Below are positions 45,266-57,994 of a DNA stretch of 64,000 bases, in pieces (position 1 is the first letter of the stretch; every line of letters starts with the position of its first letter). The position numbers and the translations under genes were made by a program. The stretch covers positions 17,999,165-18,063,164 of the forward strand of contig NC_079900.1 of NCBI RefSeq assembly GCF_024868665.1, in the 5' to 3' direction. The notes under the pieces are model-generated. The model was not told where the DNA came from. It worked only from the letters and a program-made list of their open reading frames with translations, and did not search any database. This DNA comes from Triplophysa rosa (lineage: Eukaryota > Chordata > Actinopteri > Cypriniformes > Nemacheilidae).

Positions 45266-45341
45266 CTTACAGGTCTGAAATGACAAGAGGGTGAATAAAG
45301 GATGACCGAATTTACATTTCTGGCTGAACTAGCCCTTTAAG

Positions 45342-46939
45342 AGTATTACAAAACAGCACAGAACAATTATGCGCATTTAGCGCAAATTCCAACAGTTCAT
45401 TTTATTTTTGTCACTTCCTAGTTTTTCTGTTATTTGCTGATTAAGGACACAGTTACAAAGTTGCTTGCTATCCCATATTACTTGAAACCACTTCAGGTTA
45501 ATGAGCTTTAGGATATTGTTTCCAAAGTAATGCAAAATAACTGACTTTGATGAATGCCACAATATGCACAATCCAATCAATCAAAATGAAATTTCCATTA
45601 GAATTAGTGGCTCAATCTTTTAATTTCCTGGAAGAGAAAGTATTTCCACAGCTAAAGCAGAAATGTCAGAGGCAAAAATGAAGATCTATGCACTAGAGGA
45701 GTCCCAAACCATCTCTCCTCTATAGCATCACCGGACCCACCTCTCCATGGACCACTACATTAACTAACCTCATCATAAGAAAAACCAATATTAAACATTC
45801 TTTCACTTTTAAATGCATCACCCTTCACCAAATGTCGTAGCACTTAAATGTTCATTTATGAAAGCACATCTGGTGAAGAGAAAGGCTTCACTGAACCTGT
45901 GCCCTCATTTTATTTTGAGTTAATTGTATGATACTAATGAGGGATCGTATTAAAAGCCCTTATGAAAGGACTGGAAAGATGTTGCAGTCAGTTCACTTGA
46001 TAATGCCAGTGACCCATTGTGTCAATGCTTGAGTGTAACCATTTTTTTCCTGCAGGGTTGTTAGCTCTGCGTAGGACAACTTTACAGGCTTGTTAAAAGC
46101 ACTATTTGACCTGATCTCTCAGAATTCATAACCCTGTAGATGTGGGATAAGGGAATTCCTTTCAATTTCTTAAAAATCACCCTTGCGCCATGAGGAAGTA
46201 TAAACACTTGATGAAGTAAATCGTTTTGTGCACAGACAATCAAATCTGATTTTGTGGTAATGTACCATGTGACTTGTGTATCAATCCACGTATTAAGAAA
46301 CACTCTGGTTTCTTTCCCGTGGGTATATCTGCTTTTTTTTAGTTACCTGACAGCAGAAAACACCTGACTTCTGACAGATTTTCAACATTTTCTCTTGAAG
46401 CAGATAATGAGCATTTTAGTCGAGCGGTTGGATTCCTCTCACACATCTTACAATTGATATGAACCGCAAAGGGTTTGTCATTTGTTATGTTGATGTATAC
46501 AGTATATCTTGCTTTTCTGTGTGTCCCAATCCTAATTCAGATCTTACTTTAACTGAATGTTATAATTATAAAGTTATTGAGTGTATAAAGTTATCAATTA
46601 TAAAATAATACAAATTATAAAGTTATAAAAGGTGAGAAGATAGAGAAATTCTAAAGTGCAATGCAATTCTAAACTACTGCAAATTGTTGTAAAATAACCA
46701 TAATGATTTTTATTCCAGACCGTCCAAACATTCTCATCTCAAGTTTAGAGAATTTCCTGAAATCTTTGGATCTTATCACACATCTGAACAATAGCAATTA
46801 TACAACCTGATAACAGGGCTTCAACTGTCAGCGTTTCATTTACTACAGTATGTATTTTAAATATGTTCATTTAATTATTACAAAACACACTTTTAAGATT
46901 TATTTTGAGTTATTGAGTCTTCTGAAAGTAGTTGAATAC
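45342..46939. other. no recognised feature
   Basis: 1.6 kb with short ORFs (45377-45580, 46082-46303) lacking domains. Confidence 0.35.
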
Positions 46940-47090
46940 ATCAGGGTTGCCTTTCCTGATAACGTTGTCTCTTAGCGCGCTACGAAGACTCTGCAGGTAC
47001 ATCCTAACTCCAGTTATACCTTTTCTAGGTGTGTTTCCTGAACTATACCTTAGGAGGTTACTTTCTTACGTCCCACGTTACCAGGTTCTG
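46940..47090. repeat. possible MITE fragment
   Basis: TTGTCTCTTAGCGCGCTACG, CCAGTTATACC and TATACCTTAGGAGGTTAC look like a fragment of the same repeat family as 47965-48095 (CTAAGAACGTTTCGGGAAAC, AAGGTATAACTTAAG), but ends are unclear. Confidence 0.3.
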
Positions 47091-47750
47091 TCCATGGCGG
47101 TGCTGCTGGGTATGTGCTGCATGGATATCGATCGTTCAACAATCAATTATTCACTCTATACAGGGACTGCTTCACTGCATTATGTGAGGTAGCGGCGTTC
47201 TTTACAAAGTTAGCACTTTAGAAATAGTTGAAGTTGCATTTATTAGGAATAATAAAATAAAACAAATTGCAAACTAAATCCAACCATATTATTTAACTGT
47301 GAAATGAGTGTGCAAACCTACAATCTCATGCCCAAATGTATCAACCCGTTACACTAACTGGCAGGTCATTTATATATACAAGGTTCTCAAACTTTGGGTC
47401 GGAGGGTCACACAAAGCCATTTGCTGTTGCGGTACATTAAAAAAGTTTATTCCTGCAACTAACAGTTGTATAGTTCACATGTTTATTGTGCTTGGACATT
47501 GGATTGCGCAAGCTGCACATTTAAAGTGTGAAGCATGTAGCTTATGGCCGCATTTATTAAAACGTTAAAATATACTTACTACAATATCAAGGGGAATAAT
47601 ATAAACAAGTATGCCATAATTGTGCAGCACTACAATAAGGTATTTTGATATTGAAATTAAACTTATTCATTCATGACAAGAAAAATAAAAAGTAAAGGGA
47701 GTGAATATGTTTGTTTCTCTATACTTTCTATTTAAAAGGTGTGCCATGAG
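47091..47750. other. no recognised feature
   Basis: Short ORFs (46932-47192, 47308-47568) without domains; no repeat ends seen. Confidence 0.35.
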
Positions 47751-48910
47751 CAGTGTTGGGCTGGTTACTCTGGAAATGTAATTAAATTACTGATTACTGA
47801 TGACTCCTTTTAAAAGTAATCAAGTTACTGGTCTGATTACTTTATTTCAGAAGTAATTAGTTACACTACTCATTACATTACTCGTTACATTACTACCCCC
47901 CCCTCAAAAACACAAAATAACCTCTTTAGCCTTCTCAAGACTAAACTACAAGTTTTTTTTGAACATATGACTTACAGAAGGCATACTTAACTAAGAACGT
48001 TTCGGGAAACACATATTAACGCTAAGGCAAAGCTTAAGGTATAACTTAAGAATGACGTAGCATTAAGAAGGTTTTGGGAAATGCGGCCCAGGACTTTTGG
48101 AGCTTTTATAATGCAGGATAAACATTTGTCTTATGTTTCCTTGTGAGAATGTGTTGCTGCAGTTCCAAAACATGCAAACAAGTAGGATTTATGAATTTTC
48201 TACAGTTCTCAGCCCACACAGTTTTACAGCACTCAATGTTCAGTCAAACATCAACAGACGACTGAAGAGCATCGTTCTCTACTACTCTAAATCTATGTAG
48301 AGCTACAAGATAAACACTTTTATACTAAATGGACATGCAGTGTTGCATAACATCACATCCTCCATGCAGAGGACCCTCCTCACGAATGCCCATAATTTGA
48401 AGTATTCCCTCTTTTCAAAACCAAGCTGCATAACCAGATACTCACCGCATACACAACGGGCAAACATGTCTACCCCTTTACACAAATCAATGCCGTTTCC
48501 AATTGAACTTAACCAAATCACTGAATAAACCATCTTGTCTGATCTAATTTTTTTCAAGTCAAGTCATACTCTCTTTTCAAGAGGAAAACAATATTCAAAC
48601 ACAAGCGCTTTGTGTAAGAGACTAGACTAGCTGCATACAAATAGCTCTGTGAACACTAAAACATATTATAAAACAACATATTATAAAACATACTTAACAT
48701 ATCTACTGTAGTCTCAAATAAGACACTATGTGCACATACTGTATGTGGACTATATCTAAAGGACATGATATAATCTATTACATTCTATTATTGCAGACAT
48801 AAGAATTTGGTGTTCTGAAATTCTCCAAACAATAATAATACAATTTAAAATGAGAATTAAATTAGTCATTACTCCTGATTTGTTATTATTCACGTATTAA
48901 AGTGTAATGT

Positions 48911-49110
48911 TTGGCTGCTGTCCTTCTAAAACCTTGTATCTCCATATTCCATGATTTTAAATCATTATTATTAGTCACCCTTAATGTTTTGCAAATATCT
49001 TACCAATAAAAAAGTATTAAAAAGTGCTTGTCAACTTTGACAACACAGTATTTAATCATTTTAAAACAGCGTTTTTTCCATTTCCTGAAATACAGCAAAT
49101 TTGTACATCC
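48911..49110. mobile_element. MITE B copy 2, right end degraded
   Basis: GGCTGCTGTCCTTCTAAAAC, CTTGTATCTCCATATTCC, TAAAAAGTGCTTGTCAACTT and TTTCCTGAAATACAGCAAAT follow the same order as the copies at 40839 and 57995. The right terminal GAAGGACAGC is missing. Confidence 0.55.
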
Positions 49111-49197
49111 AAGGTTCCATGTATGTTTGATTTCACATTTTGTCAAAATTATCTTAAATAAAGAGGGATACATTTCTCAAATTATTATAGATGCAAT

Positions 49198-49419
49198 CAC
49201 CGTAAAAAAGTGGTTTTTAGTTGGTTCAACTTAAAATGGTTGCCTTAATATTTTAAGTTAATTCAGCTTAAAAATATGAGTTAACTTAATACATTTCTCG
49301 TGGAGTTGACTAAACATGTTGAGTTGACTAATATTTTTAAGTTGAATTAACTAAAAGTATAAGGCAACCAGGAAACATATTCTTTTTATTTGAGTTGAAC
49401 CAACAATTTTTTACAGTGA
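49198..49419. mobile_element. MITE with TCACxGTAAAAAA ends
   Basis: Left TCACCGTAAAAAA pairs with right TTTTTTACAGTGA. GTTGGTTCAACTTAAAATGG and AAGTTAATTCAGCTTAAAAA on the left pair with TTTAAGTTGAATTAAC and GAGTTGAACCAAC on the right. It is a 222-bp hairpin with no ORF. Confidence 0.6.
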
Positions 49420-49601
49420 TTAAATTTATTTTAAGTACATTTTTATTTTGCCTTGTTGAGTTGCTGTTTTTTCCCCCAGTTACTCTCATTGTTTAGAGAG
49501 TTAAATATTTGTGTACCATTTTGTATGATGATATGTTTTAATAAATCTATTCTTAATTGGCTATGTTTGACTCAAATTTAAGGAAAATGCAAAAATTACT
49601 G

Positions 49602-49625
49602 TTCTATTCTATTCTATTCTATTTT
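49602..49625 (+). repeat. (TTCTA)n microsatellite
   Basis: About four to five units of TTCTA. Confidence 0.8.
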
Positions 49626-49762
49626 CAATATACTCAAGTTTGATTTAAAGAAGTAATAAGTAATCAAATTACTTTTTAGAATAATGTAATTGTAATTATT
49701 GAGTACTTTCAACATAACATTGACAATGTATGTATTTTTTTTAAGTAACTTACCCAATAATG

Positions 49763-50454
49763 TTTATGATCCACAAAAAACAAGGCCTGGAGAAACAGAG
49801 AAAAAATCTCTCACATGACTAATTTACTGTCACATTTACCAGCTAATTAATGTGAATTAACATAAAATATGTCTGCAGATACGTATTGAGATGATGTTGC
49901 ACAGTGTGAGTTGAAAAGACTGGAATGGGAGAGTTGTTGTGTTGTGGGTAACCTAATTGCATAAATTTAAATCAAATTAGTATTTATTATTATAATGATT
50001 CAATTAAATTAGTTTTCTCCCCCCCAAACATCTGAGTAACCACCACACAATTGATTAAATAATTATATATACTATTAATAACCAAACACTTTTACCTTTA
50101 TAAGCATTAGCATTACAAAAGCTGAATCTTGGTTCATAGGAAAAACACATGTTGCAATCAATGTTGCAATACATGTTGTTCTATGTTAGCACCATTTATT
50201 TCAAATTTAGTCTTTTTTATTTTTATTAACTTGATTTATTTATGACTGTGGTAGTCTTTATTGAAAAATAAAAATCCAACAAGAATCAAACACTTTTTAA
50301 ATATTTTATTTTTTTTTGTCTCATAAAACCTTTATATTTTTACACCGAGCGGTAAAACTACCATACTGATTGTGGGCACCAGCATCATCACCCCTGTAGT
50401 TAATTTCTAATTTGTGAAACGGATGGTGTCACAACTCACCTCGTGTTACAACAC
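49763..50454. other. no recognised feature
   Basis: AT-rich, nothing visible. Confidence 0.35.
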
Positions 50455-50600
50455 TCCCCATTCATTCGCTTGGCAGACACTTTTATCCGAAGCGACTTGC
50501 GTTCAAGGTCTACATTTTATCACTTTGTGTGTACATGGGAATCAATGCCATGACCTTGGCCTTGTAGCCATGCACTACCAGTAGAGCTGCAGAAACCAAA
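50455..50600 (-). mobile_element. tRNA-derived SINE-like copy
   Basis: Plus-strand landmarks are TTGGCAGACACTTTTATCCG, AAGCGACTTGCGTTCAAGG and CCATGACCTTGGCCTTGTAG followed by GCACTACCAGTAGAGCTGCA. In reverse complement these give an A-box-like GCAGCTCTACTGGTAGTGCA and the ACGCAAGTCGCTTCGGATAA tail. Related to 34199-34320. Confidence 0.5.
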
Positions 50601-52249
50601 AAACACAATGCCAAAATATCTGCATTGTAACATACAGCCATTTTTTTTAGTAACATCTTGTTTTAAATGATTGCTTTTGTAACAGTTTCTCTCAAAATGA
50701 TTCATTTCTTCACAAGTGTTGGGTGGGGACATTATTATTTCCGGTGATACAGCGCTAAGCTCTGTGGGGAATTGTCTGCTATGAAACTTTCACGACTAAC
50801 ACTGACACATCTTTGTTCAGCCGTTCACCCGTTCAGAAGTGCTTCAGTATCTTAACGTATGTGCAATCTGCTACTTTTAAGAAAGCAAATCTGTTAATGA
50901 GAAGCGCTTTTATGCTACTAAATCAATACCAGAAATAAATCTGTCGGCTTGAATAATTATTTATTTGTCGCAGCAAACAAGAAAGCAAAACGTGTAAGTC
51001 CATAAAAAATTGATTGAGTTTCCAGTGCTAATATTTTGATACTTAGGTACCAAATGGAGCCTTAAATAGCGTAATTCATATCTGCTGAGTGCATTTTAGT
51101 CAAGTAAGGTATGATATAAGTCCATCCGTCAATGAAAAATTAAACACAGTGAAGTATTTTAGAGTGTTTTGTATTATAAATCTACGGGTCTAATGCCTCA
51201 TGTCTTGTAGATCCATTAATCTTTCAAGTCTGTCTCATAAAGCACAAACAGCGATTGTATTGAATGAATTATTTATGTTATTAATGGACCACACAAGCAG
51301 CCGCACACCGACATTCTGCAACTGCGAGTTAACAATTTGACAACAGCAATGCATCTAATTGGTGTAATCGCTAACTCTCCTGCATAGCATTGCTCATAAA
51401 TGCTTACCGATATCAGCACTGTTGACTATGGACATTTAACTTTGAAATGAAGGCATATCAGGTGATGCGCACCAAAGAAACTTAATAAGTATGCAAATAA
51501 GCCTCATGTATGTCTTTAATTTATCATTTTCTTAGAATTCATAAATACCGTACGGTAAGTAAATTTTTTATGACCAAATAAATCATTCCACATTGGTCGA
51601 GTAGGGGATGCATGAGATAACATTTCTAAAATATGAATGCCATCTTATAATATTGCTAACTAGGAAAATTTGTGCGATTTTTAAAAGGACTGTTCACCCA
51701 TATGCACTTTCAAACATGTCCTTGGTCCCCATCCGCTCATTTCATTATATAAAACGAGAAACCGAGCACAACAGGAATTCCCTTGTGTGTGGCTGAAGGA
51801 CGCGTGTCAAATATCCTTGACCTGTCTACACGAGGGGGTGCAGCGTGATGATCGCTCACGTTTGAGTGAAGGCCTTGTTAAGCAGGTCGTCGTTGAGCGT
51901 AGCCCGGACGCCACTTGAGATCGGAGAGCGAGGCCGTGTCACTCCTATAGCGTTCCATGGATCTCTCAGGACAATCAGTGATACCTGATGCAAAGCAATC
52001 AAAAACAAAATGGAGCCCCGTTGGCGTGTATTTTCATCAATTTGAATCAGCAGATTCATTTTCCCCTTCCATTTGCCGTGCGTGTGTGATTGAAAGGCTG
52101 CGGTTCTCTCCTCCCACCGTATGAGGTTAAATAGATATGGAGACTGTTGTCTGTGAAACAGTTTTCTGGTTACGTTGCTATTTGATTAGCTGGATTCAGA
52201 GCTCTGTGTATAGTTGCTGCGGTCGGTTAAGAAGCTAAAAGGCCTTAAA
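50601..52249. other. no recognised feature
   Basis: 1.6 kb of unique-looking sequence; ORFs at 51608-51796 and 51856-52059 have no domain. Confidence 0.35.
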
Positions 52250-52960
52250 GTCCCAGTGAAATAAAAAATTACAATGCCTATTTTTTCATGAAATATTGCA
52301 GCGTTTATTGTAAATAGTCTATCAGTGTGGGTTATTCTCTTTTTAAAAATCATGTGCCCCCATAATCTTTAGTCAAACTCTGAAAATGCACTTCCGTCCT
52401 GTAATGACTATCCATCTTAAGGCTAAAATACACTACAAGACCTTTGCTCAGATTTTCAGTCTTGGCTTGTTGCAGAAAGTCTGTGCCTGTCTGCAGATTT
52501 GATCAGTTAGTGTGTTTCTATCTGAAACTTTCAAAAAGTCTGCAAGTGTATGATGTCTAGTTAAAAAAAATCTGTTCAGATTTTAAAATGTCTTGTAGTG
52601 TATTCCAGACATTAGGTGATTTATGTTAGATGGCTTGGGCGGAGCATCCGTTAACTCCTCCCCTTCAACTGTCAGTCTGCTGCAGTTTATACATCCAATC
52701 AAATCTCAGAGAAAGACGAAAGCCATGGCCACTGTTTTTCTCATTCAAAATTCCCTTTCACTCGAAAATGCGTCAAAATACGGAAGTAAAAACGATTGCA
52801 ACTTCCGGTTCACGGGGACTTTTACCTCTTTTCTCAACCTGTCTCTATTATGTAAATGCATCTCTTTAGGACTACTGAATCTGCTCAGTCATTTTCTGTG
52901 GCCTCGCCCCCTACTGTCTCGTGTTTTGATTAAAACAAATAGCTGGTGAAATCTGTGCTC
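52250..52960. repeat. interspersed repeat starting TTAAAGTCCCAGTGAAAT, with nested MITE
   Basis: The TTAAAGTCCCAGTGAAATAA start and the GGGCGGAGCATCCGTTAACT part resemble a fish element containing genome-wide repeated gene-like GC-rich blocks. The 108-codon ORF at 52623-52949 has no domain. A MITE at 52427-52604 interrupts it. The right boundary is uncertain. Confidence 0.4.
52427..52604. mobile_element. 178-bp MITE with AATACACTACAAGAC ends
   Basis: AATACACTACAAGAC (52427) pairs exactly with GTCTTGTAGTGTATT (ending 52604), and CAGATTTTCAG/CTGTTCAGATTTT blocks mirror inside. Confidence 0.6.
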
Positions 52961-53065
52961 TTGGTGTAATGGAAAAACCGTCAGTTGCCTAATGCCGTTG
53001 GAGATGCATCACTCACAATCTCGTATGTCAGTTTTTAATTTTCCCTTTTTTAATGCCACGAGACG

Positions 53066-53350
53066 TTAAAGAAACACTTACTCACCCTGTTGTAATTTTA
53101 AACCAGTGAGATTTTCTTTCTTCCGCAGAACACAAAATAAGATATTTGGAAAAATGTTGGTAACCAACATTGGTCGGTCCCCATTGAATATTATTGTATA
53201 GACATGAAACCAATGAAGTCAATGGGGACTGTTTTCAACATTCTTCAAAATATCTTCTTTTGTGTTCTGCAGAAGAAAGAAAGTCATACAGGTTGACAAG
53301 ACAGTTTGTTGTGACAGCATTTTCATTTTGAAGATGAACTATCCCTTTAA
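53066..53350. mobile_element. Angel-type MITE
   Basis: TTAAAGAAACACTTACTCAC, the TTCCGCAGAACACAAAATAA / TTCTTTTGTGTTCTGCAGAA mirror, the ACATGAAACCAATGAAGTCA centre, and GATGAACTATCCCTTTAA at the right end. The left terminal GTTCACCC block is lost. Confidence 0.65.
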
Positions 53351-54408
53351 CCCTTCGTCATTGAATATGGTTTCTTATCTGCCCTGTAAGCACAATACGA
53401 ATGTATGCGCGATCGCAGACCCGTGAATACGTGATGACAGCCACGCGAGATGGCATTCTCTTTAATACAGTTAACAAACCGTGCTGTGACGACGACAAAA
53501 GAAATCGCAGAGGGGAATGACAAAACACGAGAAAGCAGCCAAGACGGGAGTCTTGATGTTTTATCTAGCGGCTTCTCACTCGAGTGCAAATGCAAAACAG
53601 CATTAAGTCATCGTGCAAGGTTGAGGAAAACAACTGTTGTCATGAACCCAGGGTTGCACATTTTCCCCTGGAGGAAAGTGGCGAGCAGATATTTACCTGA
53701 ACGGTAATAACAGAGGAGCTCATTTTATTCTAGTTAGGATCTTTCAACCGCAATCAATTTGGTTTGTCACCATAAATAATGGGGGTCACGGAGAGCTCTG
53801 AGGACCTCTGCGTACACTGTTGACAGTGCGCTTTTGCCAACATTCACCAGTCACTTTGCATTAGAAGTTGTGTACATTAAACTTTTTCCGCTTTCGAATC
53901 ATCTTTTTGATGAGCTTAGGGATCCCGGTTTTATTATTTGAAAACAGTTTTGTGTAATTGGATTAAATGTACATTACCTAAAGGCTATGTAGTGGTTTGT
54001 TGATCTGCTAAGCTCTTTTCTCTGGCCGGTCATCAGATATGACACTCATTATTGCTCAGGGGGAACATTTTGCCAATGGCTCAGCACGCTGATGTAAGTG
54101 ATATACTCTTTTTCACATTATGAACACACACTCCAGAGACCACGAGTTTATGCTTGTGTAAATTTAGCAAAGGAATATCAATATTAGAGGCTGTACTAAT
54201 ACTCATTTTCATGTTTATTTGTTGATAATTAATTTTATTACATATTCCCTTTAGTGGGCTTAAAGCGCTACACGTATTACTGCTGGCTACATGCTTTCTA
54301 CTTTATATGGCAGTGTTTTTATTTCTAATTTTGAGATTAGAAGTCATCATATTGTGTTTGATAGTGCCAAAAGTTATAATGTGCCAAATGGTATTTAAGA
54401 ATAATGAC
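53351..54408. other. no recognised feature
   Basis: About 1 kb; ORFs at 53347-53595 and 53450-53707 overlap on opposite strands and have no domain. Confidence 0.35.
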
Positions 54409-54773
54409 TTAAAGGGACAATTCACCCAAAAATTTAAATTCTGTCATCATTCACTCACCCTCGAGTTGTTCCAGATCTGTATGAATTTCTTTGTTCTGAT
54501 GAACACAGAGAAATATATTTCTTGTAACCAAACAGTTCTTGGCCACCATGGACTACCATAGCAGTTAAAATGACAATGGTAGTCAAAAGTGCCACAGAAC
54601 TGTTTGCTGTGCTACATTCTTCAAAATATCCTCTTTTGTGTTCAACAGAACAAAAACATTTACAAAGTCATTTTTCCTACTATGGTAGTAGGAAGATTTG
54701 GAACAACTTGGGTGAGTATGATGACAGAATATAGTTTGTTTTTGTGATAAACTAATGCTTTAATAAAGAGGTT
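54409..54773. mobile_element. Angel-type MITE, complete
   Basis: Starts TTAAAGGGACAATTCACCCA with AAAATTTAAATTCTGTC. The middle holds mirrored GGACTACCATAGCAG and CAATGGTAGTCAAAAGTGCC, and it ends GAGTATGATGACAGAATATA to CTTTAA. Confidence 0.7.
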
Positions 54774-54925
54774 TCCTAACCATTTTCACAGGTTGGACAA
54801 TGTCCTTTTAAAAAACAAGATTTTTTGAGTCTGTGCTGGATCAAGTAGTCATTAGAAAAAAGCGTTTCCATAGTACCACAGAGTGTTTACACCTTTCAGG
54901 GAATATATAATTTAGACATAACTTT

Positions 54926-55485
54926 CAACCCAGTCTCATGGGAATTTGTGAAATTGTTCATCAACACGAATTTCCTCTTTTTTTTCGTGTCACCAGCACG
55001 ACAATTTTTGTATTATTTCTAACCTGATATCAAAAGAAGTCGCAAACACTTTAAGAGTTGGCTAACACCTTACCTCACCCCAAACCCTAAAATCACTAAA
55101 TTTAATCTTTTAAATTTAAAATCAATTTAGCCAAAAATGCTAGTTTCACGAGGTGGCAAAGCAATGATAAATGGCTACCCTAACCACGCCTCTAAACCTA
55201 ACGTCACGGGGAAAAGTCATATCATAACAAAACATACGAATATGATCGTAGGAAATAGGAATTCACACGAATGAGCCACCTTGTAAAATAGGTATGAATT
55301 CCCATCAGATTGCGTTGATATATATTTATACATATGAAAGATATCGCGTATTAAAGTACTTTTGATGGAAAGTCGTGCTGGGTGACACACAAAAATTGCG
55401 TTCTGACTGACACGAAAAAAGGGGGAAATTCGTGTTGATGAACACAAATTAATAGATTACGGTTCATGACAATTTCCACTTTTCC
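54926..55485. mobile_element. palindromic MITE C
   Basis: Left CATCAACACGAATTTCC with TTTTTTCGTGTCACCAGCACG pairs with right GTCGTGCTGGGTGACAC, CGAAAAAAGGGGGAAATTCG and TGTTGATGAACAC. It starts near CAACCCAGTCTCATGGGAAT, a terminus shared with the half copy at 57110-57240. The spacer includes an unpaired AACCCTAAAATCACTAAATT block. Confidence 0.55.
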
Positions 55486-57109
55486 AAGGTGCTGTTGTGT
55501 ATAATGTCATGCATTTGAATGTACAAACTAGTTTTATGTTTACCTGCTGTTTGTTATTTCACTTGTTTCAAGCAAACATTTGCTTGACATTTGGCTGGTA
55601 AAGTAGCTCACAGTGCCACAGCAAGAAAAGCGATCACTTCTCAAAAGAACAAGTTGTGTGATGTTACTGTAAAATGAAAAGTGTCAACTTAGGTTGCATC
55701 CAGACATCAACGTTTCCCATATTCCAGCATTTTAGTTTCCATATGCCTATTAATGAAACTATTTACATAGACCTAGATAGACATTGTAATAACCAGTAGA
55801 GGTTTGTGTTTGAAGGTTACTTCTTTTGTGTGAAAGAAGATCGTGATTTGATATGTATGCATAAGCAAGAATAAAATATTGAGTTCATGACTTTCATATA
55901 GACTAAATACACAAAATTGTGTTGAAATGCTATAAAAAAGAATAAAGGCCTCAACTCAAAATTGTGTAGTGACTGGTTACATCAAAATATGTCAATTTGG
56001 CACATTTGCAAATGATCTTGTTGCTAAAATGTACAAAACTGAAACAATTTACAATTGTTCAAATATAACACCGATGTTTTTTAACTAAACATCACATGTG
56101 ATGCTCACTGCTAATTTATTCTCTGTAAAAGAAAATAAGACAGGCGTTATCTACAGTCTCTCATACTTCCCAAACCAGCACAGCAGAGAATAAAGTATTC
56201 ATTTTTATTGAAAATACCTTTTCTCACTAGAAAGCTTACTGTTTGACATACTTATCATCCAGCACAAAGTATGCACAAAGTACAAACTGTAAAAGAGGAC
56301 GTGCTGTGACATCCCAGTTTAAAGAAATGTTGTTTTTTGTGCACAGTTGGTGTCTTTGACAGGGTCTTGGGCTCTCACACCGACATACAGAAAAGGGAAT
56401 ATGGAACCTGAACAGTTTATTATACTCTACTGCACATATACTGTAGAAAGTGAATAGATTGTATGTACTGGAATAGATTTTAATGGTATGATCTGTCTTT
56501 ACAACCTTTACAAATCCATACTACCGTATTCAGATGACTGCATACCTTCTCAAGTTTATGCAAGCCTCAAGATCAAAAATGTAAATGTTGTATGACTCAT
56601 AATGACTATGATCTCAGTTCAGGTGTGTGATGTATATCATCTAACCTGAACAGCATGGGTTGAGTACTTACAATATGCAGATAACACACTGCATGTATCT
56701 GAGAACAGTACTAAAGATTCATACATTAAGACTTCACATGATACATCAATGCTTAGAAGTCTGCTAAGGGTGGATTTATCTTCCGACCAATGGGGATTTG
56801 TGTCACTTCTAGACTATTAAAAGAATCCCTACCTGATAACATCTACTGTTGGAAGTCCATTGTGATGTCGCTTATCTAGGGTTTGATGAAGAGGGCACAT
56901 TTTTCTCCATCCACCTTTAAATGTAAGAACAGCGAGAGAAGTAATGGCAACAGTTTCATGGGTTTTTTTTTCAACAAATTCAAAACCAATTGCCTTCATC
57001 GTCTGTAAAAGTGCTATAGGCGTGTTGGTGAAAGTGGGTTAATAAAGTGGAAAATAATGGGATGTGGTACATTGTATACAACAGTGCCCAAGCATTTATT
57101 TGACTAAAC
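55486..57109. other. no recognised feature
   Basis: 1.6 kb of AT-rich sequence without ORFs or repeat ends. Confidence 0.35.
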
Positions 57110-57240
57110 CTCTAACCATAAGTATTACATTTGAGAATGCTTGTTAAATTCAGCATAACGTACGAATTAGCCACTTCATAAAATTGTTATGAATTCCTGT
57201 GAGGTCAGGTTGGGTTCTCACATTAAAACAGATGGAAATA
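57110..57240. mobile_element. MITE C half copy
   Basis: ACGAATTAGCCACTTCATAA and TTATGAATTCCTGTGAGGTC followed by AGGTTGGGTTCTCAC match the right-hand half of the family at 54926-55485. Confidence 0.45.
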
Positions 57241-57471
57241 TCCATAGACATACGTTGAAGAATGAACCTGAGGCGTATCTATAGGGATTCAGAACCTCCG
57301 CCCAATGAGTGTAACTTGTGCCTGTTGCTGTAAATGTAGACTTATTTATGAGGAAATTGTGGTGAGGCAGCAGTGTTGACAATCGATGAGAAGACAAATT
57401 TTGCAACACATACCATTTACCAGCTTCTTGTCTGTAGTATAATTATACTGGGATTCATCTATCCTCTATAG

Positions 57472-57698
57472 CAGTGGTTCTCAAACATTTCAGATCAAGT
57501 ACCACCTTTAGTAAAATTAGTTGTTCCACGTACCACCTAATGACTGCCATAGAAAATCACATGAATAAACACTCAAATTAATAGTTGAGCTGTGAATCTT
57601 TACTTGCCTACTGATTAGATACACCCTGTCCTCCATTTCTAATGTATTATTAATAATACAAACCCTTTTTTATTTATACCACAGTTTGAGAACCACTG
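57472..57698. mobile_element. hAT-Charlie-like MITE
   Basis: The ends CAGTGGTTCTCAAAC and GTTTGAGAACCACTG are perfectly inverted over 15 bp. Flanks are CTCTATAG and CTCTAGAT, an 8-bp duplication with two mismatches and the CTCTAGA-type site preferred by this group. It contains the AAGTACCACC/TACCACCTA motif and is 227 bp, non-coding. Confidence 0.75.
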
Positions 57699-57706
57699 CT
57701 CTAGAT

Positions 57707-57994
57707 GGCATGCTGCACTGATACTTCATAACCTAATGCACCATTGCATTCCATTTACATTTGATCCATTTTAAGGTGTTGCATTTTGGAAATGTTGGTC
57801 ATTTGTTTGCTGTCATGTAGAAATGACATGTCAAGTTCGAACCTCAAAAGTGCTTCAAGTTGATTAAAGAATTAAAAACAGTTTATACGCAAGTATTTCA
57901 TCAAGATAACCTTTTCCCCTTTCACATATGAAATCCCAAGGCTGATAAAGAAGATTAATAGCGAATACTTGTATTTCCACCTAAGCACAGATTC
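57707..57994. other. no recognised feature
   Basis: About 290 bp, nothing visible. Confidence 0.35.

Larger units (their letters stand above)
42655..45271 (+). mobile_element. gag-only LTR retrotransposon (Tf1/sushi-like), young insertion
   Basis: Two LTRs (42661-43206 and 44713-45265) surround a 1.5-kb interior with a gag-like ORF and a polypurine tract, and no protease, reverse transcriptase, RNase H or integrase. CTTACA is present on both sides (42655-42660 and 45266-45271), a 6-bp target duplication. The LTRs differ by about two substitutions and one 7-bp duplication, so the insertion is recent. With gag but no pol it must rely on an autonomous partner, like described TR-GAG elements. 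Assignment to the Tf1/sushi branch of Ty3 elements rests on the self-priming site, since there is no reverse transcriptase to compare. Confidence 0.8.
42521..45341. mobile_element. Angel-type MITE split by the gag-only LTR retrotransposon
   Basis: The left part (42521-42660) has GAAGAATGTTGTTAACCGGC, the mirrored ACCAATGCAAGTGAATGGGT block and TTCTTCAAAATCTTCTTATG up to AAAGTCTTACA. The right part (45266-45341) resumes CTTACAGGTCTGAAATGACA and ends GGCTGAACTAGCCCTTTAAG. The outermost left terminus is degraded. Confidence 0.7.
47751..49762. mobile_element. DNA element with CAGTGTTGGG / CCCAATAATG ends and nested repeats
   Basis: The left end has CAGTGTTGGGCTGGTTACTC followed by several AAGTAATCAAGTTACT and GTAATTAAATTACTGATTAC blocks. 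The right end has AAGTAATCAAATTACTTTTT, GTAATTGTAATTATTGAGTA and TAAGTAACTTACCCAATAATG. This is the mirrored layout of a common fish element rich in GTAAT/ATTAC motifs. Its interior contains MITE B (48911-49110) and the 49198-49419 MITE, so it is nested. No transposase is seen. Confidence 0.45.
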
